Of a DNA stretch of 64,000 nt, positions 33,742-41,449 are shown in pieces. The position numbers and the translations under genes are program-made. Under the pieces are notes generated by a model that worked only from the letters and a program-made list of their open reading frames with translations, did no database searches and had not been told where the DNA came from. The stretch's first letter is position 1. Each line of letters opens with the position of its first letter. Source of the DNA: UBA5364 sp050259235 (GTDB taxonomy: Bacteria; Bacillota_I; Bacilli_A; RF39; UBA660); contig JBLNAG010000003.1 of NCBI GenBank assembly GCA_050259235.1, forward strand, positions 16,084 to 80,083, given 5' to 3'.

Positions 33742-34509
33742 TTATAAAAAATAATGAATCAAGATAATACAAATACCAATAATGACTCCAACAACTGATA
33801 ATTTCTTGTTTTTGTCTTCTATTATCTTAGGTAATAATTCAAATATAGCAATATAGAAAATCATTCCTAATGTTATACAAATAAGAACTCCTAAAAAGTA
33901 ATCATTAATATAATTTCCATTTAGATTTAGGAAGTACATAATAAGACCTCCAAAAAAAGTAGATATAGAAATTAAAAAACTGATTATAAATGTTTTTTTG
34001 ACACTTTTATTAGTTAAATAAAAAGCTGAGGTTATAACCATACCTAAAGGAAGATTATGTAATCCTATTCCTAATGCAAGTAACCAACCTAAACTTATTG
34101 ATGTTATAGCTGCACTATATAAAGCCATTCCTTCAATAATGTTATGAAGTACTAGGGCAATACTTGATACTATACCTATATGATATAGATGCTCTTCTTC
34201 ATCATGTCTATGTTTGTGATTATGTCCATGATTTGGAATAAATAAATCAAACAATTTCAATATAAAAATACCTATTAATGATAAACCAATAATAATAAAT
34301 ATTTTCTTTATACCAAAGTCATAATCTATTAATTCAAATGCCTCAGGTAGTAAGTCAAATATAATTAAACTTATCATTACCCCAAAAGCAATACTAACAG
34401 ACAAACTAATTAATTTTTCACTATTTTTCATTTTGAATACAATGATTGTACCTAAAATAATAGATAAACCAACTATTAATGTTAAAATTAATCCTGTAAC
34501 TTGACTCAT
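33742..34509 (-). CDS. ZIP-family divalent metal transporter
   Basis: 255 residues and eight membrane segments. A His-rich cytoplasmic loop (HGHNHKHRHDEEEH, about 93-107) lies between helices 3 and 4. The metal-pathway motifs are HNIIEGMALYS and GIGLHNLPLGMVI. The family imports zinc, manganese or iron down its gradient; the specificity cannot be read here. The start ATG lies behind AGGAATG. It lies downstream of yqeY and rpsU but is separated by a terminator. Confidence 0.9.
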   Translation of the reverse strand: MSQVTGLILTLIVGLSIILGTIIVFKMKNSEKLISLSVSIAFGVMISLIIFDLLPEAFELIDYDFGIKKIFIIIGLSLIGIFILKLFDLFIPNHGHNHKHRHDEEEHLYHIGIVSSIALVLHNIIEGMALYSAAITSISLGWLLALGIGLHNLPLGMVITSAFYLTNKSVKKTFIISFLISISTFFGGLIMYFLNLNGNYINDYFLGVLICITLGMIFYIAIFELLPKIIEDKNKKLSVVGVIIGICIILIHYFL

Positions 34510-34560
34510 ACTATCATTCCTTCTAGATAATATTGTACCATATTATGTCAAATAAAATAA

Positions 34561-34586
34561 AAAAAGTTAAATACTACTTAACTTTT
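34561..34586 (-). terminator. Terminator of the yqeY gene
   Basis: AAAAGTTAA pairs with TTAACTTTT around a short loop overlapping the stop codon, with T-rich sequence following on the minus strand. Confidence 0.7.
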
Positions 34587-35010
34587 CCTTAATTATTTTG
34601 TTGACTATTCCTAAATCAGCTTTTCCTTTTACAAGTGGAGCAATAATAGCCATTATTTTACCCATATCAGAAGGACCTGTAGGTTTAATATTTAAGAATG
34701 CCTCATCAATGATTTCGTTTATTTCATCTATACTCATTTGTTCAGGTAAATATTTTTCCAATATTTCAATTTCACCTTTGGTTGCATTAATTAAATCTTC
34801 ACGATTTCCTCTTTCAAAGAATTCAATAGACTCTTTTCTAGATTTTATTTGTTTAGAAATAATTTGAATTACTTCTTCATCATTTAATTCCTTCTTTAGT
34901 CTTATTTCTTCTAATTCAATAGCACCTTTTACCATTCTCAAAACAGATAAAACTTTTTTATCACTACTTTTCATAGCTTTAACAATATCACTTAAAATTC
35001 TTTCTCTCAT
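34567..35010 (-). CDS. yqeY: GatB/YqeY-domain protein
   Basis: 147 residues, the usual YqeY length. Characteristic stretches are AMKSSDKKVLSVLRMVKGAI, IEFFERGNREDLI, LEKYLPEQMS and MGKIMAIIAPLVKGKADLGIVN. The domain is shared with the tail of the Asp/Glu-tRNA amidotransferase GatB and is thought to bind tRNA; its role as a free protein is not settled. It lies directly downstream of rpsU, the conserved rpsU-yqeY pair of Firmicutes. Confidence 0.93.
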   Translation of the reverse strand: MRERILSDIVKAMKSSDKKVLSVLRMVKGAIELEEIRLKKELNDEEVIQIISKQIKSRKESIEFFERGNREDLINATKGEIEILEKYLPEQMSIDEINEIIDEAFLNIKPTGPSDMGKIMAIIAPLVKGKADLGIVNKIIKEKLSSI

Positions 35011-35046
35011 AATTAACCTCCTATTAATAAAGAGCCATAAGGCTCA

Positions 35047-35241
35047 TTAATTATAGTTTTTTTCTCTTTTATGACTATTTTTAATAGCTTCTTTCTTAGC
35101 TTTTCTCTTTTTGACTCCAGGTTTCATATAACCTTCTTGTCTTTCACGAACTGCTTTTAGGAGGCCATCTTTAACATTTTTTTGTTTAAAAGTTCTTAGT
35201 GCACCATCAACATTACCATTGCGAACAACAACTTTTGTCAT
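35047..35241 (-). CDS. rpsU: 30S ribosomal protein S21
   Basis: 64 residues from the ATG at 35241, behind GGGAGGG. Typical S21 with TKVVVRNGNVDGALRTFKQ at the start and a basic C-terminus (KPGVKKRKAKKEAIKNSHKR). It is part of the small subunit near the anti-Shine-Dalgarno region and helps initiation. A short hairpin GAGCC/GGCTC lies between rpsU and yqeY. Confidence 0.96.
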   Translation of the reverse strand: MTKVVVRNGNVDGALRTFKQKNVKDGLLKAVRERQEGYMKPGVKKRKAKKEAIKNSHKREKNYN

Positions 35242-35340
35242 TAATATCCCTCCCTTCATCCATAGACATTATAACACTTATCACTATATAATACAACAAA
35301 TTTTTTTATTAAATAATGTTTTCGCACATTTTAAATAAAA

Positions 35341-35358
35341 AAAGGGATAAATCCCTTT
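35341..35358 (-). terminator. Terminator of the bacteriocin peptide transcript
   Basis: AAAGGGA/TCCCTTT with a 4-base loop overlapping the last stop codon, followed on the minus strand by TTTTATTT. Confidence 0.8.
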
Positions 35359-35533
35359 AAAAACAACCGTTACCAGTACTAATCGACCTTGCAAAGGTCC
35401 CAACATAAGTTCCATAATGATATATTATTTCTATTAATGTTGTCAGTAAAGGTAAAATAAATGGTGTGAGCATTATAACTGTTATCGTAATGATATTTTT
35501 TTTATTCTTTTTTATATAATCTAAAATGGACAT
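35357..35533 (-). CDS. Hydrophobic 58-residue peptide, paralogue of the adjacent bacteriocin precursor
   Basis: The frame begins MSILDYIKKNKKNIITITV and ends STGNGCF. There is no double-glycine leader: a lysine-rich start is followed by a membrane helix. Its last 25 residues align with those of the next peptide: G-x-x-V-G-T-x-x-R-x-I...G-N-x-x-C...F in both. It starts inside the 3' end of that gene (13-base overlap), so translation is coupled. It could be a leaderless partner peptide or, as in many class II clusters, the small membrane immunity protein. The G-x-x-x-G in GTYVG suits helix-helix contact. Confidence 0.65.
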   Translation of the reverse strand: MSILDYIKKNKKNIITITVIMLTPFILPLLTTLIEIIYHYGTYVGTFARSISTGNGCF

Positions 35534-35685
35534 AATTTATTTCCACCAATTCTTCTTATAGCAGTTCCTACACTTCTACCTAAATCTAGGATTGAATTAA
35601 TACCACGTACTAAAGAGTTTATAAAAGTTCCAGAAACACTTACTCCACCTTCAATTAATAATAGTTCTTCCTTCTTTAATGTCAT
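35521..35685 (-). CDS. Double-glycine-leader class II bacteriocin precursor A
   Basis: 54 residues behind a strong AGGAGG. Leader MTLKKEELLLIEGG fits the E-L-x-x-I-x-G-G consensus cut by C39 peptidases. The 40-residue product starts VSVSGTFINSLVRG, contains a G-x-x-x-G (GRSVG), is cationic, and ends NKLCPF with one cysteine. G-x-x-x-G is a hallmark of two-peptide (class IIb) bacteriocins. The dedicated exporter is encoded just upstream. It could instead be a signalling peptide; no histidine kinase or regulator is adjacent. Confidence 0.75.
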   Translation of the reverse strand: MTLKKEELLLIEGGVSVSGTFINSLVRGINSILDLGRSVGTAIRRIGGNKLCPF

Positions 35686-35756
35686 TGTTCCTCCTAATAA
35701 TTTCTTTTCATATATAATTACTTAATGTATGCATTCTCAAAAACTATAATATCATA

Positions 35757-35897
35757 CTATTTATTACATTTTAATGGTCTTACATAACCATCAATAACTC
35801 CAATTATAAATACAATTCCCGCACAGATCATTAATCCTATGCCAATTCCTCCACCAGTAATTTGTTGTAATTCATTTTTACTTAATTCATTCATCAT
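35757..35897 (-). CDS. Double-glycine-leader class II bacteriocin precursor C
   Basis: 46 residues (the second ATG, 35894, is an alternative start). Leader MNELSKNELQQITGG is a textbook double-glycine leader. The mature part GIGIGLMICAGIVFIIGV is strongly hydrophobic, with a G-x-x-x-G at its start, and ends VRPLKCNK. The start overlaps the stop of the accessory gene (ATGA type), so it is coupled to the export genes. With precursor A it would make a class IIb pair. Also considered: a single-peptide bacteriocin with A as immunity, which is less likely because A has its own leader. Confidence 0.75.
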   Translation of the reverse strand: MMNELSKNELQQITGGGIGIGLMICAGIVFIIGVIDGYVRPLKCNK

Positions 35898-36361
35898 TTC
35901 AACCCTTTCTTTACTTTTTTTATCAATTCTTTAAATAATGTTGTTTTTGGTAATTTTAGATTTATGTTTATTATATTGTTTTGAATAATCAAATTATCGT
36001 CTATATTACTTTCTATTGTAACTTCATAATACTTTTTTAGATTATCTCCTATATATGCAATATCACTTATACCTGTAATTTTATAACTATAATTTTCATT
36101 ATTAATTATAAAATTATTATTCAACAAAGGGATTTCATTTTCCTCCACCTGCATCTTAATATAGAAATCACTTTCAGTAATAATTACTCTACCTAAATAT
36201 TTCTTGTATGGATTATATTTATAAAAAATACTAATTAATAAAGCAAGTAAAATAACGAAGATAATTATAGTTAAATAAGAAAGGATATATAATGGTCGTT
36301 TTCTTTCTAAAATTAAAGATGAATTATAAAAAACATCAATAGTTTCCATTTTTACACACAT
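35894..36361 (-). CDS. Short HlyD/LcnD-like accessory protein of the bacteriocin exporter
   Basis: 155 residues: a short cytoplasmic N-terminus, one membrane helix (about residues 28-48) and a beta-rich outer domain. Membrane-fusion accessory proteins such as LcnD are usually more than 400 residues; here only the anchor and a beta-barrel-like end domain (GRVIITESDFYIKMQVEENEI...) remain, with no coiled-coil hairpin. Position between the exporter and the peptides, overlapping the exporter by 26 bases, argues for an export accessory. An immunity role cannot be excluded. Confidence 0.6.
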   Translation of the reverse strand: MCVKMETIDVFYNSSLILERKRPLYILSYLTIIIFVILLALLISIFYKYNPYKKYLGRVIITESDFYIKMQVEENEIPLLNNNFIINNENYSYKITGISDIAYIGDNLKKYYEVTIESNIDDNLIIQNNIININLKLPKTTLFKELIKKVKKGLK

Positions 36362-38417
36362 TTCTCTTTATCATTCCATTTTCTAATTCAATTACTTGAT
36401 CATATAAATCCATATTTTCTAAGCGATGTGATACTACAATAATTGTTTTATTTTTATATTTATTGAAAATATTTTTTAAGATTTTTCTTTCTAAATTTAT
36501 ATCAACTTGATTTAATCCTTCATCTATTAATAAAGTTTTAAATGGTTTTAACAAAGTTCTACCTAAAACAATTCTTTGCATTTGACCACCTGAAATATTA
36601 AAGCCATTTTCCTCAATAAGCATGTTATATCCTAAATTGTTATCCCTAATAATTTCATCTATATAGCATAATTTAGATATTTCTAAAAGTTGATTGTTAC
36701 TTTTACAACCTGAAATAGTTAAATTATTATAAAGTGTATCAGTAAATAGCATTTCTTGCTGCGATATATAACTAATATCTTCCATATTCTTAATATCATT
36801 TATATCTACATTATTTATATAAATACTATCCCGTTTGATAGGATAGTATTTTTTAATTAACTTCAGAATAGTACTCTTTCCACTTCCACTTCTACCTATA
36901 ATTAAAACCTTATTATTAACTTTAATCTCAAAGTTAATATTTTTTAAAATCTCATTAACATTATCATAAGCATATGATAAATTGTTAAATCTAATATTAC
37001 CGTTTATTTTATTTTCAATAAAACCATTTTCCCTTTTATATATAAATATTTCTAATATCCTTTTCAAGGCATTCTTAGCTTCTTTTATGTTTATATCTAA
37101 ATCAATAATATTTCTAATTGGTTCTAAAAAATAAAATAAAATAGCATTAAAAGTTAGTAAACTACCTAATGTCATTTCTCCATCAATTATTAAAGAACAA
37201 CCAATCAAAATTATTATTATTTGACCCACATCATTTATTAATGATTTTAATAAAAATTGACTGTTTATTAAGTGATCAAATTTAAAATTATCTTTTAATA
37301 GTTTTACATACTTTTTTTCAAATTTATCTTTTATTTTATTACTTATGTTTAAACCTTTTACTACTTCAAATCCACTTATACTTTCAACTAAACAAGATGT
37401 TATTTCTGCCTTGTTTTTTTGAGCAACATTAATGTATTTATTTAATATATTTCGATATATAAAAACTATTAATATATATAATAATAAGATAGTAAATGAT
37501 ATTCCAAATAAAGTACTATTAATATAATAGAGAGTAATTAAAGATATTAATGTTAATGGTAAATCAACAAAAAGATTTAACGCTACTTTACTAATCATTT
37601 CCCTTACAGAATAAAGATCAGTAATCCTAGACAGTACTTCTCCTGTAGTTCTATTTCGATAATAATGATAAGGGAGTGAAATAATTTGCTTAAAAGTATT
37701 AGTAGTTAAAATCAAATCGATCTTTTGATTAAGATAAATTAATAGTGTATTTCTAAAGAAAATTGTTATGTTCTTCAATATCAAAATGCTAGTAAAAATA
37801 ATGAATAAAAATAACAAATAATTCTTAGAGTAAGAAATACTATCTATCATATATTTGAAATAAAAAGATGAACCGATTGAAAATATTGTAATTAACAGAG
37901 AAAACATCCATATTTCAAATAGGTATTTTTTATAGGGGATAAGTATTGTTGTTATAAAATTTGTAACAGATTGTTTATTATGTATTGCAATTGGTTTAAT
38001 TGGATATAAAACAATTAATATTTTATTCCATATCTCATTAAATTCTTTAAATGTTATTTTTTTAATTTTATCAGCGGGATCGCCAATTATTATGTACTCT
38101 TTATTATAATTAATTTCATATATAACCACATAATGTTTATAACTATTATTAATAGTAACATGAGCTATACATGGTAAGACTAAATTATGTTCACTTACTT
38201 CATTTAAGCTTGTCCTAATTCCCTTAGCTTCAAATCCAAGTTCTTTAGCTGTTTCAATTAAATTATAAGCATTTGTACCACTCTTAGTAGTTTTAGTCAT
38301 ATCTCTTAATCTTTCTAAACTGATGTAACCACGGTAGTAAGTTATGATCATTGATAATGATGCACAACCACAATCTTTAATTCCTTCTTGTCTAATAAAA
38401 GGATATCTTTTAAGCAT
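36336..38417 (-). CDS. Peptidase C39-ABC exporter for double-glycine peptides
   Basis: 693 residues in the LcnC/ComA layout. The C39 protease domain (1-130) has catalytic Cys in RQEGIKDCGCASL, His in KHYVVIYE and Asp in IGDPAD. A six-helix ABC membrane domain (about 155-430) follows, then the ATPase with Walker A GRSGSGKST, signature NISGGQMQR, Walker B TLLIDEG and switch VSHR. The D-loop is unusual (DEGLNQVD instead of DEATSALD). It removes the leaders and exports the mature peptides. The ribosome site GGAGGTGAG is excellent. The gene heads the bacteriocin operon. Confidence 0.93.
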   Translation of the reverse strand: MLKRYPFIRQEGIKDCGCASLSMIITYYRGYISLERLRDMTKTTKSGTNAYNLIETAKELGFEAKGIRTSLNEVSEHNLVLPCIAHVTINNSYKHYVVIYEINYNKEYIIIGDPADKIKKITFKEFNEIWNKILIVLYPIKPIAIHNKQSVTNFITTILIPYKKYLFEIWMFSLLITIFSIGSSFYFKYMIDSISYSKNYLLFLFIIFTSILILKNITIFFRNTLLIYLNQKIDLILTTNTFKQIISLPYHYYRNRTTGEVLSRITDLYSVREMISKVALNLFVDLPLTLISLITLYYINSTLFGISFTILLLYILIVFIYRNILNKYINVAQKNKAEITSCLVESISGFEVVKGLNISNKIKDKFEKKYVKLLKDNFKFDHLINSQFLLKSLINDVGQIIIILIGCSLIIDGEMTLGSLLTFNAILFYFLEPIRNIIDLDINIKEAKNALKRILEIFIYKRENGFIENKINGNIRFNNLSYAYDNVNEILKNINFEIKVNNKVLIIGRSGSGKSTILKLIKKYYPIKRDSIYINNVDINDIKNMEDISYISQQEMLFTDTLYNNLTISGCKSNNQLLEISKLCYIDEIIRDNNLGYNMLIEENGFNISGGQMQRIVLGRTLLKPFKTLLIDEGLNQVDINLERKILKNIFNKYKNKTIIVVSHRLENMDLYDQVIELENGMIKRNVCKNGNY

Positions 38418-38497
38418 ATCTCACCTCCTCACTAATATCATACTGAGAAGAGATGTAATATCCTTTTTAAAATAAAAAAAACTTTTATTCAAAGTTT

Positions 38498-39037
38498 TTA
38501 ATTTTTATATATTTTAATATATTTACTACCATATTTGCGTTCTTTCATTAAAGTTAAATCTTTATTATTTACTGCTTCCGTTTCATATTCACACATTACT
38601 ACTCCGCCCATATTTAATAATTTATATTCAACTATTTTATCTAATGAATCATTAATAAAATTATCCTTATATGGAGGATCTAAAAATATGATATCAAAAG
38701 TTATATTATTATCTTTAAAATGCTTTAATGCATCATGATAATCTTTTTGTAACATGTAAAATTCATCATCAACATTTAATGTTTTAATATTGTCATCTAG
38801 TACATCAATAGCCTTTATATTGCTATCAACAAAATAGCAACTTTTTGCACCGTTACTTAAAAATTCAAGTCCTATTGATCCACTACCACTAAATAGATCT
38901 AAGCATATACTATCTTTTATTTTATTTTGAATCATCGCTATCATTGATTCCTTAATACGATCCATTGTTGGTCTTGTGCCTTCAATATCAAATCCTTTTA
39001 TTTTACGTCCCTTATATTTACCACTAATAATTCGCAT
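38498..39037 (-). CDS. rsmD: 16S rRNA (guanine-966-N2) methyltransferase RsmD
   Basis: 179 residues. The SAM-binding motif LDLFSGSGSIGLEFLSNGA lies near residue 43 and the N6/N2-methylase motif FLDPPY near residue 120. The N-terminal RIISGKYKGRKI and RPTMDRIKESM are typical of RsmD (YlbH). It methylates G966 of 16S rRNA in the assembling 30S subunit. It lies just downstream of ylbD and ylbE, the same order as in Bacillus. A terminator overlaps its end. Confidence 0.93.
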   Translation of the reverse strand: MRIISGKYKGRKIKGFDIEGTRPTMDRIKESMIAMIQNKIKDSICLDLFSGSGSIGLEFLSNGAKSCYFVDSNIKAIDVLDDNIKTLNVDDEFYMLQKDYHDALKHFKDNNITFDIIFLDPPYKDNFINDSLDKIVEYKLLNMGGVVMCEYETEAVNNKDLTLMKERKYGSKYIKIYKN

Positions 39038-39049
39038 AATCCACCTCTT

Positions 39050-39271
39050 TTATTTTAATGATGTTATTATTGTTTGAAACATATCTATATATTCTAGTGC
39101 TCTACTAATACGATCGCCTGGTCTAAGTCGATAATTAGTTTTTACTTCTTCAACAAAGGTATTAAATAAATTTGGATTACGATTCAATATTTTATACCAA
39201 TAAGATTTTTCTCTTAGATATTTTAAATAATTGGGATTACTTTTTATCTTATATTGAATATCTAATGTCAT
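39050..39271 (-). CDS. ylbE: YlbE-like protein
   Basis: 73 residues. Conserved strings NPNYLKYLREKSYWYKILNRNPN and a C-terminal helix fit the YlbE family. Function unknown. It touches ylbD (stop and start share bases at 39271) and lies next to rsmD, reproducing the ylbD-ylbE-(F-G)-ylbH order with ylbF and ylbG absent. Confidence 0.8.
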   Translation of the reverse strand: MTLDIQYKIKSNPNYLKYLREKSYWYKILNRNPNLFNTFVEEVKTNYRLRPGDRISRALEYIDMFQTIITSLK

Positions 39272-39639
39272 TAATCATCAAAATGTTTATACAAAGGACG
39301 AGGCTTGTATTCCTCTTTTGGTGTAGTAGTAGTATCTTTTGAACTTAAATCTCCTAATACTCCTACCACCCTTTGTATATTATTAACTCCTTCTTGAACT
39401 GCATCCAAATTAATACCTTTTAACCAATTCAAAAATCCACCTAATGTTGCACCTGTTGCTACAGCTTGAACTGCTTCAGCACTTCTAGTACTACGATAGT
39501 CACTCCAAGCTGATTCTTCTTCACCATATAAGTTATACATTTCATAAAATTTTTGCCAAGTCATTTCATTATTTTTTACATATTTAATTAATGACGGATT
39601 TTTTTTGACAAACGCTTTAAATTCTTCTAAATTTCCCAT
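39271..39639 (-). CDS. ylbD: YlbD-like putative spore coat protein
   Basis: 122 residues from the ATG at 39639, behind GGTGG. The N-terminus (NLEEFKAFVKKNPSLIKYV, then TWQKFYEMYNLYGEEESAW) is the YlbD family pattern. A low-complexity, Asn/Thr/Pro-rich tail follows. YlbD has been linked to the spore coat in Bacillus. Its presence fits the other sporulation genes in the window. Confidence 0.78.
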   Translation of the reverse strand: MGNLEEFKAFVKKNPSLIKYVKNNEMTWQKFYEMYNLYGEEESAWSDYRSTRSAEAVQAVATGATLGGFLNWLKGINLDAVQEGVNNIQRVVGVLGDLSSKDTTTTPKEEYKPRPLYKHFDD

Positions 39640-39698
39640 TATAACCACCTATAATAATATATGAAATTATAACGAAATGTTTAAACATATTTGAAAAA

Positions 39699-41366
39699 TT
39701 ATCGACGTCCGCCTCCTCCGCCCCCACCACGAGAGCCTCCGCCACCGCCAATACTACTGAATCCTCCACCACCACTACTACGACGTGAAGATATTATTTG
39801 GTTATTTCGTACCATAATTCCAGTATACATATTAATATATCCAATATTATTATGGTTAATCGTTGTTTGTTCAGCAATATCAGGATATAGTTTCTTAAAT
39901 TGTTGTTCAACTTCATCAGCTATTCCTAATAATTGAGCAAATATTAAATATTCCTCCCACAAATGAACAGAGATTACATTTTTTTCATTAATTAAGGTAA
40001 ATTCTTTTAAATACCTTTTCAATCCTTGAAAAGCAATTGCTTCTTCCTTTATTTTATCCGTATATACATCTTTTTGATATGGAATAAAATTTAATGCTTT
40101 AGATGTTTCTTTTGTTATTAAGCCTTCACTCTCAAATTTCATTTTCATATCTTTCTCAATTTTATTAAACCAATTATTGACAGTTGTATAGTTACTCATA
40201 TACCATTTTGAAAATTCATTTTTTTCAAGAGCTTTATTTCCCTTAGAAGCTTTAACAAACATATCATATAATTCTACTTCATAAACATTATCTGAGTAAA
40301 AAGGTTGTGATAAATCAATAGCATTTTTATCACCTTTAGTGAAAAATCCACCTTCTACTTCGATGAAAGTTACTTTACTTTCTTTAACCCATTTTAATAA
40401 GATAGCACCAATTAAATTAGACTTTTCAGTAACTAATCCACTTAATTTACCAATTGCATAAGCTCTAAATATATCTTTATTACATGGTATATCACGATAG
40501 TAATTAGTATCTTTTATATTAGGCAAAGTCATTTTAACATTAGTCTTTTTATAATAAATAAAGCTTCCTATTACCGCAGCAATAACTATTATAAATTGTA
40601 TCACTACTATCAAAATACTTAATATGACATACCAAATAGGAGTATTAGTTTCCACACCCACTTCAGCTTGTTTAAATAAATTATCAAAACTGTCATTAAC
40701 ATAATCAGTTGTATTAAAAGTATTACTTGGTAATTGAACTAAGAATGTTACATAATTAGAACTACTTAATTCTTTAGTATTTTTAAGAACGATATTACCA
40801 TCAACAATATCGGCAATTCCTTCATAACCATATCCCCAAAGAAGAGCTCCTATTTCTTTAAAGTTATGATCAGAGCTAATAGTTATCTCAACATTCTTTG
40901 GTGTTGGATTCATACCATATGATATTAACCCAAAATATATTGCTTGAGCATCGTTATATTGTTGAACAAAATTGGTTATTTCATAACTTAGTACATATCT
41001 ACGTTGACCAAAGTCTCCTACTCCCCAACATAGTTCAACACCACTGCCAGTATAAACAATACCACTTTTATTTTTCTTTTCTTCACGTGAAGCATTTATA
41101 TTCCAATTATCTAAAAATTGATAAATAGTACCTGTTTCATCGGTAACAACAAAGTTTTGTATTTCTGATGTTTGTAAGTTATCAAATACTTTATAATTTT
41201 CAGTACCAGAAGCAACTTCTGTATCCCATGTTTCTACAACATAAGCTCTACCATCATCATCAATAAAAACATCCATACTTATTTTATCAATACTGTCAGT
41301 ATAAGCATTAATATTTATAATATTTATAAAAAATAATACAACAAATAATCCAACTTTTTTAAACAT
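39699..41366 (-). CDS. DUF2207-domain membrane protein with Gly-rich tail
   Basis: 555 residues. Signal peptide (1-21), then an extracytoplasmic DUF2207 beta domain (about 25-210, IDKISMDVFIDDDGRAYVVETWD). One or two membrane helices follow (about 243-268), then a cytoplasmic domain of about 250 residues and a glycine-rich end (SSIGGGGGSRGGGGGGGRR). The terminal Gly/Arg tract is common in this family. Function unknown; an envelope role is presumed. It is a single gene between terminators. Confidence 0.85.
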   Translation of the reverse strand: MFKKVGLFVVLFFINIININAYTDSIDKISMDVFIDDDGRAYVVETWDTEVASGTENYKVFDNLQTSEIQNFVVTDETGTIYQFLDNWNINASREEKKNKSGIVYTGSGVELCWGVGDFGQRRYVLSYEITNFVQQYNDAQAIYFGLISYGMNPTPKNVEITISSDHNFKEIGALLWGYGYEGIADIVDGNIVLKNTKELSSSNYVTFLVQLPSNTFNTTDYVNDSFDNLFKQAEVGVETNTPIWYVILSILIVVIQFIIVIAAVIGSFIYYKKTNVKMTLPNIKDTNYYRDIPCNKDIFRAYAIGKLSGLVTEKSNLIGAILLKWVKESKVTFIEVEGGFFTKGDKNAIDLSQPFYSDNVYEVELYDMFVKASKGNKALEKNEFSKWYMSNYTTVNNWFNKIEKDMKMKFESEGLITKETSKALNFIPYQKDVYTDKIKEEAIAFQGLKRYLKEFTLINEKNVISVHLWEEYLIFAQLLGIADEVEQQFKKLYPDIAEQTTINHNNIGYINMYTGIMVRNNQIISSRRSSGGGGFSSIGGGGGSRGGGGGGGRR

Positions 41367-41422
41367 ATATATACTCCTCTACTATTAACAGTATATCAAA
41401 AATATCATTAAAAAGATATAAA

Positions 41423-41449
41423 AAAATTTAACCAAAAAGGTTAAATTTT
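41423..41449 (-). terminator. Terminator of parC
   Basis: AAAATTTAACC/GGTTAAATTTT with loop AAAAA, T-rich on the minus strand, overlapping the parC stop. Confidence 0.85.

Noticed and set aside
39691..39936. Proline-rich plus-strand ORF.
   Set aside because: It is the complement of the glycine codons at the end of the DUF2207 gene.
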